From contig NZ_KI421429.1 of NCBI RefSeq assembly GCF_000472505.1, positions 1 to 38,738 of the forward strand: DNA of 38,738 nt. Direction: 5' to 3'. The translations under genes and the position numbers were made by a program. The notes under the pieces are model-generated. The model saw only the letters and a list, made by a program, of their open reading frames with translations, was not told where the DNA came from and did not search any database. Source of the DNA: Luteimonas sp. J29 (GTDB taxonomy: Bacteria > Pseudomonadota > Gammaproteobacteria > Xanthomonadales > Xanthomonadaceae). Positions 1-8,974 of the stretch are shown here, in pieces (position 1 is the first letter of the stretch; every line of letters begins with the position of its first letter).

Positions 1-70
1 GACCTTTCGCCTCTCCGCCATCAAGCGCGCCGCAGCGCGCGACGAACTCGGGCTGCGACGGAATCTAGGC

Positions 71-146
71 TGGTGGGCCGTGATGGATTCGAACCATCGA
101 CCAGCGGATTAAAAGTCCGATGCTCTACCAACTGAGCTAACGGCCC
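71..146 (-). tRNA. tRNA-Lys (anticodon UUU)
   Basis: Read on the minus strand this folds into a 76-nt cloverleaf with a perfect 7-bp acceptor stem (GGGCCGU pairs with ACGGCCC), a D arm containing AGCTCAGTTGGTAGAGC, an anticodon loop CTTTTAA with anticodon TTT, and a T arm with the GGTTCGAATCC core. The discriminator base A and the 3' CCA are encoded (71-74). It decodes AAA/AAG lysine codons. It is the last element of the minus-strand block that begins with ruvB. The globin gene diverges from it. Confidence 0.97.
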
Positions 147-158
147 GTCAGCCCGCGC

Positions 159-164
159 ATTATA
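159..164 (-). promoter_or_regulatory. -10 box of tRNA-Lys
   Basis: The minus strand reads TATAAT, a perfect -10 hexamer, 12 bases before the tRNA 5' end at 146. It is followed by a GC-rich discriminator (GCGCGGGC), typical of stable-RNA promoters under stringent control. I see no good -35 hexamer 16-18 bases upstream, so the call rests on the -10 and its placement. Confidence 0.55.
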
Positions 165-193
165 AGGCAGGGCCCGAGGGCCGCCGGTCGCGA

Positions 194-207
194 CTGACCT
201 GGGTCAA
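194..207 (+). promoter_or_regulatory. FNR/Dnr-type palindromic operator upstream of the globin
   Basis: The 14-mer CTGACCTGGGTCAA has the form (T/C)TGAC-N4-GTCAA, matching the TTGAT-N4-ATCAA architecture of FNR/Anr/Dnr-family sites with C/G at the inner position. Its centre (200.5) lies 41.5 bases before the globin ATG at 242. A -10-like TAGACT sits at 230-235, so a start site at 242 would place the operator at -41.5, the classic class II activator position. The match is direct; binding is inference. A CRP/Clp-like regulator is an alternative. Confidence 0.5.
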
Positions 208-229
208 GGCCAGGCGCGTCGCGGCTGCG

Positions 230-235
230 TAGACT
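230..235 (+). promoter_or_regulatory. candidate -10 box of the globin gene
   Basis: TAGACT matches four of six bases of the consensus. With normal -10 to +1 spacing, transcription would begin at or within a base of the ATG at 242, implying a leaderless mRNA. No Shine-Dalgarno-like sequence precedes the ATG, which agrees with this reading. Confidence 0.35.
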
Positions 236-241
236 GGCGCC

Positions 242-709
242 ATGGTCGATCCCCACCCCACGCCCGGCGCGCAGGCCGACCCTCCCGACGAGGCCGCGAT
301 CTCACGCCTGGTCCACGCCTTCTACGGCCGCGCGCGCCTGGATCCGCTGCTCGGCCCGGTATTCGAGGCCGCGGTGCACGACTGGCCGGCGCACATGGAC
401 ACCCTGGTCCGGTTCTGGTCCTCGGTGCTGCTGCGCGCCGGTACCTATCGCGGCAATCCGATGGCCGCGCACCAGCCGCTGGGACTGGAGGAGGCGCATT
501 TCGTCCGCTGGCTGGAGCTCTGGGGCGAAACCGCGCGCGACGTGCTGCAGGCGCCGCAGGCGCGGGAAGTCGAGGAGATCGCCGGGCGGATCGGCCGTTC
601 GCTGCGGATCGGCCTCGGCATCGACCCGCTGCGGGCCGAACGTCGCGCGGCGGGCGGCCCGGACTGCCACCACCGCCCGCGCGAGGGCGGCGAAGGTCAG
701 TCGACGTAG
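242..709 (+). CDS. group III truncated haemoglobin
   Basis: A 155-residue single-domain globin of the 2-over-2 fold, trHb group III (Campylobacter Ctb-like). Visible family marks are the B-helix AFYGR motif with the distal Tyr (residue 28, position B10), the LLGPVF turn, the [10 protein letters not shown]-helix with its conserved Trp, and the proximal haem-ligand His in MAAHQPL (residue 77). The group III family is linked to oxygen-limited growth and NO or nitrosative stress; the chemistry of this member is inferred. The C-terminal 20 or so residues are charged and probably disordered. The 3' end overlaps the end of convergent queC by 13 bases. An FNR-like palindrome lies upstream and there is no ribosome binding site, so the mRNA may be leaderless. 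A nap operon some 8 kb away fits a nitrogen-oxide role. Confidence 0.88.
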   Translation: MVDPHPTPGAQADPPDEAAISRLVHAFYGRARLDPLLGPVFEAAVHDWPAHMDTLVRFWSSVLLRAGTYRGNPMAAHQPLGLEEAHFVRWLELWGETARDVLQAPQAREVEEIAGRIGRSLRIGLGIDPLRAERRAAGGPDCHHRPREGGEGQST

Positions 710-1365
710 CGGGTCGGATCGGGCACCCCGGCCGCGGCGAAGCCGTCCGCACGCAGGCGGCAGGCATCGCAGCGGCCGCAGGCGCGGCCGGCATGATCGG
801 CGCGGTAGCACGACACGGTGTCGGCGAAGTCCACGCCCAGGCGCAACCCTTCGCGCACGATGTCGGCCTTGCCCATGCGCAGCAGCGGCGCGTGGACGCG
901 GAAGCCGGCGCCCTCCACGCCGGCCCTGGTGGCCACGTTCGCCAGCCGCTCGAAGGCCTCGATGAATTCCGGCCGGCAGTCGGGATAACCGGAGTAGTCG
1001 ACGGCGTTGACGCCGCAGAAGAGGTCGCTGGCGCCGAGCACCTCGGCCCAGCCCAGGGCAAGCGAGAGCATGATCGTGTTGCGCGCCGGCACGTAGGTCA
1101 CCGGGATGCCCGCCCCGCCGGCCTCCGGCACCTCGATGTCGTCGGTCAGGGCAGAGCCGCCGAAGGCGCGCAGGTCCACGTCCACGGTCTTGTGCGCCAC
1201 GGCGCCCAGCTGCCGGGCGACCCGGTCGGCGGCGTCCAGTTCCGAGGTATGCCGCTGGCCGTAGCGCACGCTCAGCGCGTGCACGGCGAAGCCCTGCGCG
1301 CGCGCGATCGCGAGGACCACGGCCGAATCCATGCCACCGGAAACGAGGACGACTGCGTTCTTCAT
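697..1365 (-). CDS. queC: 7-cyano-7-deazaguanine synthase QueC
   Basis: A 222-residue ATP-dependent enzyme that converts 7-carboxy-7-deazaguanine to preQ0 in queuosine synthesis, in the cytoplasm. The N terminus carries the PP-loop signature SGGMDS (residues 9-14) after a hydrophobic strand. The C terminus has the CGRCDAC cluster which, with an upstream SCYR cysteine, forms the family's zinc site. Length is normal for the family. It lies 52 bases downstream of queE, which makes its substrate, so the two are probably co-transcribed at the end of the tol-pal block. Its 3' end overlaps the convergent globin gene. queD and queF are not in the window. Confidence 0.96.
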   Translation of the reverse strand: MKNAVVLVSGGMDSAVVLAIARAQGFAVHALSVRYGQRHTSELDAADRVARQLGAVAHKTVDVDLRAFGGSALTDDIEVPEAGGAGIPVTYVPARNTIMLSLALGWAEVLGASDLFCGVNAVDYSGYPDCRPEFIEAFERLANVATRAGVEGAGFRVHAPLLRMGKADIVREGLRLGVDFADTVSCYRADHAGRACGRCDACRLRADGFAAAGVPDPTRYVD

Positions 1366-1417
1366 GGGACTGCGGGGAACCTGGGGGGGGTACGGGGCGG
1401 AAAGGGAACGGCCGGCG

Positions 1418-2095
1418 TCAGCGGCCTGGCTCGTCGTTCCACAACAGCTTGTGCAGCTGCAGCTGGAACCGCACCGGCAGGCGGTCGGCGACGATCCAGT
1501 CGGCCAGTTCGGTGGCCGCCAGCTCGGACTTGCTGGGCGAGAACAGCACCTCGCAGCGCGCGTGCAGGGCGTGGCGGTGCAGCACCTCGCGCGCCCATTC
1601 GTAGTCGGTACGGCCGCACAGCACGAACTTGACCTGGTCGTGCGGCGTGAGCAGGGCCAGATTCTCCCAGCGGTTGCGCGCCAGCTCGCCGGACCCGGGG
1701 GTCTTGATGTCGAGCACGCGCGAGACCCGGGGATCGACGCCGGCGATATCGATCGCGCCCGATGTCTCGAGCGAGACCCGGTAACCGGCGTCGCACAGGC
1801 GCGAGAGCAGCGCCAGGCAGCGCTTCTGCGCCAGCGGCTCGCCGCCGGTCACGCACACGTGGCGCACGCCGTGGCGCGCGACCTCGGCCAGGATCGCGTC
1901 GATCTCCCGCCACTCGCCGCCGTGGAAGGCGTACGCGGTGTCGCAGTAGGTGCAGCGCAGCGGGCAGCCGGTCAGGCGGACGAAGACGGTCGGCCACCCG
2001 GCGTCGCGGGCCTCGCCCTGCAGGGACAGGAAGATCTCGGTGATGCGGAGCCGGTCCGCCGCGGCGACGGCCGGACCGGGCGCGACGGCGGCCAC
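1418..2095 (-). CDS. queE: 7-carboxy-7-deazaguanine synthase QueE
   Basis: A 225-residue radical-SAM enzyme that contracts the ring of 6-carboxy-tetrahydropterin to 7-carboxy-7-deazaguanine. The iron-sulfur motif is the canonical C-x3-C-x2-C (Cys44, Cys48, Cys51 in GCPLRCTYC), preceded by the substrate-side motif IFLSLQGE and followed by VTGGEPL, the SAM-binding GGE segment. It starts 4 bases after the cpoB stop and is followed by queC, so it sits in the tol-pal-cpoB transcription unit. Linkage of queE/queC with tol-pal is a known gamma-proteobacterial arrangement. Confidence 0.95.
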   Translation of the reverse strand: MAAVAPGPAVAAADRLRITEIFLSLQGEARDAGWPTVFVRLTGCPLRCTYCDTAYAFHGGEWREIDAILAEVARHGVRHVCVTGGEPLAQKRCLALLSRLCDAGYRVSLETSGAIDIAGVDPRVSRVLDIKTPGSGELARNRWENLALLTPHDQVKFVLCGRTDYEWAREVLHRHALHARCEVLFSPSKSELAATELADWIVADRLPVRFQLQLHKLLWNDEPGR

Positions 2096-2099
2096 GGCT

Positions 2100-2906
2100 T
2101 CAGCGCGCGACGCGGGCGAGCCGGATCGCGTGCAGGCGATCCTCGGCGGTACGCGCCGCGTCGGTGCCGGGGAAACGTTCGACCACCTCGGCCAGCGTGG
2201 CCTCGGCGCGTTCCAGGTCGCGCAGGCCGTACAGCGACAGCCCCACCTTGAGCAGCGCGCCGGGGGTCTTGTCGTGGGTCGGGTAGCGCTCGACCAGGGC
2301 CTGGAACTGGTCGCGCGCCAGTTCGTAGTTCTGGGTGACGTAGTAGCTCTCGCCCAGCCAGTAGCGGGCGTTGGGCGCGTACACGCCTTCCGGGTAGGCC
2401 TGCAGGAAGGCCAGGAACAGGTCGGCCGAGGCGACGTAGTCGCCCGACTTCAGCGCGTCGAACGCCTTCTCGTAGGCAGCGCGCTCGCCGGCCGTGTTGG
2501 CCAGCAGGCCCGGATCGCCGTGGACCCGCGGCGCGGAGTCGGCCGGCGCCGGCGCGGCCGGGGCCGCGGAGGCCTGCGGGACGGGCGCGGCACCCTCGAC
2601 CGGCGCGGCGGGCAGGTTGCCCTCGAGCCGGTTGAGCCGCCCGTCCAGGTCCAGGTACTGGGTGCGGTTGCTGGCGCGCAGCTGCTCGTTCTGCTGCTGC
2701 AGCTCCTCCACCTGGGCACGCAGCGCCCGGACCTCCTCGCGCAGCTCCGACACCTGGTTGAGCAGGTCCATGCCCACCCGGTTGTCGGCCGAGCGCTGCT
2801 CCAGGATGGCGACGCGGTCGGCCAGGCTCAGCCGCTGCTGGGCGGATGCGGGCGCGGCGGCCATGAGGGCCGCCGCGAACGCGATCGGAACGATCAGGAA
2901 GCGCAT
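2100..2906 (-). CDS. cpoB: cell division coordinator CpoB (YbgF)
   Basis: A 268-residue periplasmic protein. A Sec signal peptide ends near APASA-QQ (about residue 22). Next is a trimerising coiled coil (about 45-95, rich in Leu/Glu/Gln heptads such as VEELQQQNEQL), then an Ala/Pro-rich linker (about 95-130), then TPR repeats (about 140-260; for example AYEKAFDALKSGDYVASADL and YWLGESYYVTQNYELARDQF). The family links TolA and PBP1B to coordinate outer-membrane constriction with septal wall synthesis. It lies 9 bases downstream of pal and 4 upstream of queE, the usual Tol-Pal context. Confidence 0.94.
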   Translation of the reverse strand: MRFLIVPIAFAAALMAAAPASAQQRLSLADRVAILEQRSADNRVGMDLLNQVSELREEVRALRAQVEELQQQNEQLRASNRTQYLDLDGRLNRLEGNLPAAPVEGAAPVPQASAAPAAPAPADSAPRVHGDPGLLANTAGERAAYEKAFDALKSGDYVASADLFLAFLQAYPEGVYAPNARYWLGESYYVTQNYELARDQFQALVERYPTHDKTPGALLKVGLSLYGLRDLERAEATLAEVVERFPGTDAARTAEDRLHAIRLARVAR

Positions 2907-2915
2907 CGAGGTCGA

Positions 2916-3440
2916 TTACCGCGCGGTGTAGACGATCTCGACGCGGCGGTTGCGGGCCCAGCAGTCCTCGCTGGACTCGGTGCAGGTCGGACGCTCCTCG
3001 CCGTAGCTGACCACGGTCAGCTGGCTGCCGGAACCGCCATTGGCCTGCAGCGCCGAGGACACCGAGTTGCCGCGGCGCTCGCCGAGGCCGAGGTTGTACT
3101 CGCGGCTGCCGCGCTCGTCGGCATGGCCTTCCAGGGTGATGCGCGCGGACGGGCGGTCGCGCAGGTACTTCGCGTGGCAGGCCATCTGGGCCTGGAACTC
3201 CGGACGCACGTTGTCGCGGTCCAGGTCGAAGTACACGGTGCGCTGGCGCAGGCAGGCGTCGCGGTCCAGGTCCTCGGGGGTGTAGGCGCCCGGGGTGGTC
3301 GTGCCGGTGGTGGTGGTGGTGTCGGTGGACGGCCCCGGCGGCGGAGTGTCCTTGACCTTCTTGGAGCAGGCGGCTGCAGCGACGCACATCAGGGCGATCA
3401 GCAGGGCCTTGCCGAGCACGGCGGGCTTGTTGGTGTTCAT
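2916..3440 (-). CDS. pal: peptidoglycan-associated lipoprotein Pal
   Basis: A 174-residue outer-membrane lipoprotein that binds peptidoglycan and TolB. The start at 3440 gives MNTNKPAVLGK; an upstream in-frame ATG at 3467 would put an acidic stretch before the signal sequence and is unlikely. The lipobox ends at Cys25 (VAAAAC). A Thr/Pro-rich linker follows, then an OmpA-like domain with the wall-binding signature GHADERGSREYNLGLGERR. Two extra cysteines (TCTESSEDC) near the C terminus may form a disulfide. It lies 64 bases after tolB and 9 before cpoB. Confidence 0.96.
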   Translation of the reverse strand: MNTNKPAVLGKALLIALMCVAAAACSKKVKDTPPPGPSTDTTTTTGTTTPGAYTPEDLDRDACLRQRTVYFDLDRDNVRPEFQAQMACHAKYLRDRPSARITLEGHADERGSREYNLGLGERRGNSVSSALQANGGSGSQLTVVSYGEERPTCTESSEDCWARNRRVEIVYTAR

Positions 3441-3504
3441 TTCTCGTCGATCCTCAGGCGTAGACACGGAAGTTCAGGTTGATGGGATGTACGTGCACAA
3501 AATG

Positions 3505-4824
3505 TCAGCGCCGGTCCCGATATGGGCCCCACGCCGGCTCCCGGACGTCGCCGTCCGCCAGGACAAGGCGCTGGCGAACACGGCCGTCAGCCGAAACAGC
3601 ATACAGGACGCCCCTGCGGCCTTCACGCGCCGCATAGAGCAGCATGCTGGCGTTGGGGGCGAAGCTCGGGGATTCGTCGAGCGACCCCGGGGACAGGGTC
3701 GTCCAGCGCGGGGTACCGAGGCTGCGGTCCATGACCGCGATCCGGTAGGTGTTCCCGGCGCCCTGGGCCACGGCGATCTTCTGCCCGTCCCAGGACACGT
3801 CCGGGTCCGCGTTGTAGGCGCCCTCGAAGGTCACCCGGGTGGCGGCGCCGCCGGTGGCCGGCACCTGGTAGACCTGGGGACGGCCGCCGCGGTCGGAGGT
3901 GAAGTAGATGCTGTTGCCGTCCGGGCTCCAGACCGGCGCGGTGTCGATCCCGAACTGGTTGGTGATCCGGGTCAGCGACTTGCTGGCCAGGTCCATCACG
4001 TAGATCTCGGGGTTGCCGCTGCGCGAGAGCGTCAGCGCCAGCCTGGTGCCGTCGGGCGAGAACGCCGGGCCGCTGTTGATGCCGCGGAAGCTGGAGACCA
4101 GTTCGCGGCTCCCGGTGGAGATGTCCTGGATGTAGATCGAGGAGTTGCCGCGCTCGAAACTCACGTAGGCCAGCTTGCGCCCGTCCGGGCTCCAGGCCGG
4201 CGACAGCAGCGGCTCGTTCGAGCGCACCACGGTCTGCGGATTGTAGCCGTCGGAGTCGGCGACCATCAGCGCGTAGCGGGTGCCCTGCCCGGTGCCGGTC
4301 GCGGTGACGTAGGCGATCCGGGTCCAGAACGCGCCGCGGATGCCGAGGATCTTCTCGTAGATCGCGTCGGCCATCTGGTGGGCGACGTCGCGCAGCGCGC
4401 TGGCGCGCGCGGTCATCGCCAGACCCAGCAGGCGCTCCTGCTTGGCGACGTCGAACAGCTCGTACTCCACCCGGTAGCTGCCCTCGGCCGCGTCGACCAC
4501 CCGGCCGACCACGAGGAAGTCCTGGCGCAGCGCGCGCCAGGCCGGGTAATCGACCTGGGCGCCGGTGGTCGGCCGGCTGACCATGGCGGACTCGGGCAGG
4601 GTCCGGAACTGGCCGGAACGCTCGAGATCGGCGCGCACCACGGCCGCCACGTCGGTGGGCGGCGGGCTGCCGCTGCCCTGGTAGGGCATGGGCACCACGG
4701 CGATCGGCAGCGCGGAGGCGTTGCCGCCGATGATGTCGATTTCCAGGCCCTGCTGCTGCGCGGCGGCGGCGAACGGCAGCAGCAGCGCGAACACGGCGAA
4801 CAGACAGCGTTTGGCGAAGGTCAT
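3505..4824 (-). CDS. tolB: Tol-Pal system beta-propeller protein TolB
   Basis: A 439-residue periplasmic protein with a Sec signal peptide (cleavage near FAAAA-QQQ). The N-terminal alpha/beta domain (about 25-160) is followed by a six-bladed propeller whose WD40-like PD40 repeats recur as SPAWSPDGRKLAYVS, GPAFSPDGTRLALTL, APVWSPDGNSIYFTS and DPDVSWDGQKIAVAQ. TolB switches between Pal and TolA and relays the inner-membrane motor to the outer membrane. An AGGA sequence lies 8 bases before the ATG. The 266-base gap from tolA holds a REP pair and a hairpin, so expression may be partly separated from tolQRA. Confidence 0.97.
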   Translation of the reverse strand: MTFAKRCLFAVFALLLPFAAAAQQQGLEIDIIGGNASALPIAVVPMPYQGSGSPPPTDVAAVVRADLERSGQFRTLPESAMVSRPTTGAQVDYPAWRALRQDFLVVGRVVDAAEGSYRVEYELFDVAKQERLLGLAMTARASALRDVAHQMADAIYEKILGIRGAFWTRIAYVTATGTGQGTRYALMVADSDGYNPQTVVRSNEPLLSPAWSPDGRKLAYVSFERGNSSIYIQDISTGSRELVSSFRGINSGPAFSPDGTRLALTLSRSGNPEIYVMDLASKSLTRITNQFGIDTAPVWSPDGNSIYFTSDRGGRPQVYQVPATGGAATRVTFEGAYNADPDVSWDGQKIAVAQGAGNTYRIAVMDRSLGTPRWTTLSPGSLDESPSFAPNASMLLYAAREGRRGVLYAVSADGRVRQRLVLADGDVREPAWGPYRDRR

Positions 4825-4944
4825 CAGGGGATCCTGGACGTTTGCATGGAGGCGGCGGACAGCTTGGCCCGAATCGCGGCGGGAAGATGAACGGAAGATG
4901 GATTCATGAATGCACCTGCCCTCCCGGCCTCGCGACGCCAGGCC

Positions 4945-5029
4945 GTAGGAGCGGCTTCAGCCGCGACCAGGGAGCGCCTTGCCGTCGTGCATCGTTGCGG
5001 CGGCCGGTCGCGGCTGAAGCCGCTCCTGC
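4945..5029. repeat. inverted pair of REP-like elements between tolA and tolB
   Basis: The arms at 4945-4968 and 5006-5029 are reverse complements at 23 of 24 positions. Each arm contains its own hairpin (GCGGCTTCAGCCGC). This is the tail-to-tail arrangement typical of REP doublets (REPINs). The core GGAGCGGCTTCAGCCGCGA is a form I recognise from xanthomonad and pseudomonad intergenic repeats. Transcribed from tolA to tolB it would form a long stem-loop that could alter mRNA stability or read-through. No REP transposase is in the window. Confidence 0.8.
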
Positions 5030-5061
5030 GGGGGGAGCAGGCGGCGATGCGACGGTAGCGG

Positions 5062-5080
5062 CCCCGGCGTGAAGCCGGGG
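5062..5080 (-). terminator. GC hairpin just downstream of tolA
   Basis: A 7-bp perfect stem (CCCCGGC/GCCGGGG) with a 5-base loop lies 10 bases past the tolA stop. There is no U-tract, so it may be a weak terminator, an mRNA-stabilising hairpin or part of the adjacent REP region. Confidence 0.3.
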
Positions 5081-5090
5081 CGAGCGGCGC

Positions 5091-6074
5091 TCAGCGGTCC
5101 TGGGCCTCGAAGTTGAGCACCAGGGTGCGCTGGAACACCGCCTCGAAACCGGCGTACGGCAGCGGCTGGGCCTTGAGCACCGCGGCCTCCACCGAGCGGC
5201 GGCCAAGGTCGTCGTAGGGGCACGAGGGATCGACCTCGGCCGACACCACCTCGCCGCCGGGGATCTGGCGGATCACGATCCGGCAGCGCTGCCCGATCGG
5301 CACCGAGTCGGGCCGGGCCCAGTTGCGCAGGATCGCCTCCTGGATCGCGGCCGCGTAGCGCGCGTTCAGGCCGGTATCCACGCCCTGGTTTCCGGGCGGC
5401 GGCGGCGGGCCCGCCGGCGCGGCCTGCTGCTGCGCGGCCTGGCGCTCGCGGCTGGCGATCTGCTCCAGGCGCTGCTGGGCCTGGCGCTGCTCGCGCTCGA
5501 GCTTCTCGCGCTCGGCGCGGATCTTCTCCAGCTGCTGCTGGGCGAGCCGGCGCTTCTCCTCGGCCTCGCGCTGGCGCTCGCGCTCGGTCAGGTCGATCTG
5601 CTCCTGGCGGCGGCGCTCCTCCTGCTCGCGCTCCGCGCGCGCGCGCTCGGCCTCGGCGTCGCGGCGCACTTCGTCCTGGTCGACCGGCGCGGGCTCGGGC
5701 ACGCGCTCCTGCGGCGCGGGGCTGCGTTCGACCAGCGCCTCCTGCGGAGCGGGTTCCGGCAGGGGCTGCGGCGGCGGGGCGATGTCCTCGGGCACCGGTT
5801 CGGGCAGCGGCGGCAGCGGTTCGGGTTCGGGCAGCGGGACCGGCTCGGCGCGCAGGGCCTGGGTGGCGGCCCGCTGGTCGGCGTCGGACACCTCCAGCAC
5901 CGCCTCGATCGAAGGCGCTCCGGCGACGCTGATCCGGTCCGGGTCCCAGGTCAGCAGCGGGGACAGCAGCAGCAGCGCCAGCAGCCCCAGGTGCAGCGCG
6001 ACCGCCCAGGCGACCGCGCGGCCGAGGCCTTCGTCGTGCCCGGGAACGGGACGGTGGAAGGCTTCAGCGTGCAT
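5091..6074 (-). CDS. tolA: cell envelope integrity protein TolA
   Basis: A 327-residue inner-membrane protein that spans the periplasm. It has one transmembrane helix (about residues 20-40, VALHLGLLALLLLSPLL), a Pro/Glu-rich segment (about 75-130), a long charged coiled coil rich in Glu, Arg and Gln (about 130-220), a Gly/Pro hinge (PAGPPPPPGNQG) and a compact C-terminal domain (about 230-327; NARYAAAIQEAILRNW) that contacts TolB and Pal. TolQR use the proton-motive force to drive it. The start overlaps the end of tolR by 11 bases. It is shorter than E. coli TolA, mainly in the coiled coil. Confidence 0.95.
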   Translation of the reverse strand: MHAEAFHRPVPGHDEGLGRAVAWAVALHLGLLALLLLSPLLTWDPDRISVAGAPSIEAVLEVSDADQRAATQALRAEPVPLPEPEPLPPLPEPVPEDIAPPPQPLPEPAPQEALVERSPAPQERVPEPAPVDQDEVRRDAEAERARAEREQEERRRQEQIDLTERERQREAEEKRRLAQQQLEKIRAEREKLEREQRQAQQRLEQIASRERQAAQQQAAPAGPPPPPGNQGVDTGLNARYAAAIQEAILRNWARPDSVPIGQRCRIVIRQIPGGEVVSAEVDPSCPYDDLGRRSVEAAVLKAQPLPYAGFEAVFQRTLVLNFEAQDR

Positions 6075-6507
6075 TGCTCCCCGAATCGCTGAGCAGGCTG
6101 ACGTTGGTGATGTTGGCCGCCCGCAGCACGTCCATGGCGTCGAGCACGTACTGGTACGGCGCGTCGCCCTGCGCGGCGACCATCACCCGGAAGTCGCTGC
6201 CCTGCTGGTCGCGGATCGGCGCCAGCAGCGCCTTCAGCCCCTCGGCGTCGATCCTGCGCGGTCGCTCGTCGCCCGGCAGCTTCACGCCCATGCCGCCGTC
6301 GGGATAGGCGATCACGATCACCGGCTCCTCGCGGTCCTGGGTGGCGCGCGCGGTCGAGGACGGCAGCTTCACGTCCACGCTCAGGGTCAGCAGCGGCGCG
6401 GTCACCATGAAGATGACCAGCAGCACGAGCATCACGTCGATATAGGGGACGACGTTGATCTCGGACTTGAGCTTGCGCCGCTTGCGGTGGATGACGTGTC
6501 CGGCCAT
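6064..6507 (-). CDS. tolR: Tol-Pal motor protein TolR (ExbD/TolR family)
   Basis: A 147-residue protein with a short basic cytoplasmic N terminus (RKRRKLKSEINVVPY), one transmembrane helix with the essential proton-pathway Asp (Asp24 in PYIDVMLVLL), and a periplasmic ExbD domain. With TolQ it forms the proton-driven motor that energises TolA. It lies 12 bases after tolQ and overlaps tolA by 11 bases, consistent with coupled translation. Confidence 0.96.
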   Translation of the reverse strand: MAGHVIHRKRRKLKSEINVVPYIDVMLVLLVIFMVTAPLLTLSVDVKLPSSTARATQDREEPVIVIAYPDGGMGVKLPGDERPRRIDAEGLKALLAPIRDQQGSDFRVMVAAQGDAPYQYVLDAMDVLRAANITNVSLLSDSGSNAR

Positions 6508-6519
6508 CTGGATGCCCGC

Positions 6520-7314
6520 CTACTCGATCGAGCTCTGGCGCTGGAGGATGGTGCTGAACTCCTCGGCGAAGCTCTCGTAGCGCACCGCCAGGCGCTCGAC
6601 CCGGGTGGTGAAGCGGTTGTAGGCCCACACCGCCGGGATCGCCACGAACAGGCCGATCGCGGTCGCGAACAGCGCCTCGGAGATGCCCGGCGCCACGGCG
6701 GCGATGCCGGTCTGCTCGCCGCTGTTGAGCATGTCGTGCATGGTGACCATGATCCCGAACACGGTGCCGACCAGGCCGACGTAGGGCGCGGTCGAACCGA
6801 TGTTGGCCAGCAGCTCCAGGTTGCGCTCGAGCTGGTCGACCTCGCGGGTGTAGCTCACCCGCATCGCGCGTTGCGCCCCTTCGAGCTGCGCGCGGCCGTC
6901 GAAACCGCGCTTCTCGCGCAGCCGCGCGAACTCGCGGAAGCCCGCCTCGAAGATCGCCTCCAGGCCGGTCACCTGGCGGTTGCGGTCGGCGGCCGCGGAA
7001 TAGAGCTTGCCGAGGTCGGCGCCGGACCAGAACCGGTTCTCGAACTCGTCGGCCTCGCGGTCGGCGTTCCGGAAGATCCGCGCCTTGCGGAAGATGATGA
7101 CCCAGCTGATCAGCGAGCCGGCCAGCAGCAGCAGCACGATCAGCTGCACCGGCAGGCTGGCCTTGAGCATCAGGTCGATGTAGTTGATGCCTTCGTGGGC
7201 GGTGGCGGCCGCGGCCGCGGCGGCGGAATCGGCCAGCTGGGCCGTCTCGGCGGCCGCCTCTTCGGGCAGGGCCTCGACCTGGGTGGCCTGCAGCAGCATC
7301 GCGAGGGGGATCAT
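6520..7314 (-). CDS. tolQ: Tol-Pal motor protein TolQ (MotA/TolQ/ExbB family)
   Basis: A 264-residue inner-membrane protein forming the stator of the Tol motor. Three hydrophobic segments are visible: near residue 55 (VQLIVLLLLAGSLISWVII), near 175 (ANIGSTAPYVGLVGTVFGIM) and near 215 (ISEALFATAIGLFVAIPAVW), the last two carrying the conserved Thr/Gly-rich family core. An Ala-rich N-terminal stretch (about 24-40) is unusual. The start at 7314 overlaps the ybgC stop as ATGA; longer frames upstream run inside ybgC and are not real. Confidence 0.95.
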   Translation of the reverse strand: MIPLAMLLQATQVEALPEEAAAETAQLADSAAAAAAATAHEGINYIDLMLKASLPVQLIVLLLLAGSLISWVIIFRKARIFRNADREADEFENRFWSGADLGKLYSAAADRNRQVTGLEAIFEAGFREFARLREKRGFDGRAQLEGAQRAMRVSYTREVDQLERNLELLANIGSTAPYVGLVGTVFGIMVTMHDMLNSGEQTGIAAVAPGISEALFATAIGLFVAIPAVWAYNRFTTRVERLAVRYESFAEEFSTILQRQSSIE

Positions 7315-7769
7315 TCTTGTTCGGCTCCGGGTTCCACGAGTCGGGTCAGTTCCTGATGCAGCGCCTGGGGGATCGCCCGCGGCCGGAACGTCGATGCCTC
7401 CAGCGCCGCGCAGCGCACCTCGGCATCCAGCAGCACTTCGCCTCCGCGCAGGATCTCCTGCGCGAACACGATGCTCGCGTGCCGGCAGCGGCGCAGCGAC
7501 ACCGTCACCTGCAGCAGGTCGTCCAGCCTGGCCGGCTTGCGGAAATCGATCCGCATCGCCCGCACCGCGAATACCAGGCCATGGTCCAGGCGCAGGGTGT
7601 CCTGCCCGTATCCCAACGCGCGCACCCATTCGCTGCGGGCCCGCTCGAGGAACGCGAGGTACTGCGCGTGATAGACCACGCCACCAGCATCGGTATCTTC
7701 CCAGTACACCCTTGTCGGGAGGCTGAACGTCCGGGGAACGCGATCGGGGTTCGGGGCCGCGTGGGTCAA
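7311..7769 (-). CDS. ybgC: acyl-CoA thioesterase YbgC (Tol-Pal associated)
   Basis: A 152-residue hotdog-fold 4-hydroxybenzoyl-CoA-thioesterase-like protein. The signature YWEDTDAGGVVYHAQY holds the catalytic Asp (Asp27, matching Asp18 of the E. coli protein). The family hydrolyses acyl-CoA thioesters, is linked to acyl carrier protein and phospholipid metabolism, and is almost always first in the tol-pal operon, as here. The stop overlaps the tolQ start by 4 bases. It lies 43 bases after ruvB. Confidence 0.94.
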   Translation of the reverse strand: MTHAAPNPDRVPRTFSLPTRVYWEDTDAGGVVYHAQYLAFLERARSEWVRALGYGQDTLRLDHGLVFAVRAMRIDFRKPARLDDLLQVTVSLRRCRHASIVFAQEILRGGEVLLDAEVRCAALEASTFRPRAIPQALHQELTRLVEPGAEQE

Positions 7770-7812
7770 GGTCGTCCTCTGCGTCGTGCGGCCGCCATGG
7801 CGGCGGCGGGGG

Positions 7813-8850
<1,038 letters not shown>

Positions 8851-8974
8851 CGCGCTATGGTCGCACGGCCGCACCCCCGGTGCACCGCCCCGGACGGGGC
8901 GCGGCCGGCGACGCATGCCGCGGCCGGGCGGGCGCGTCGCGCCGGCGTCCGGTCGCCGGCGGGCAGGACGCCGC

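Noticed and set aside
25..40. GCGCGC-CGCA-GCGCGC hairpin downstream of tRNA-Lys as a terminator
   Set aside because: The stem is short and self-complementary repeats of GC are common here; there is no U-tract and the gene content to the left is not visible.
1..60. End or start of a protein gene at the left edge
   Set aside because: All frames are short and none gives a recognisable sequence or a ribosome binding site.
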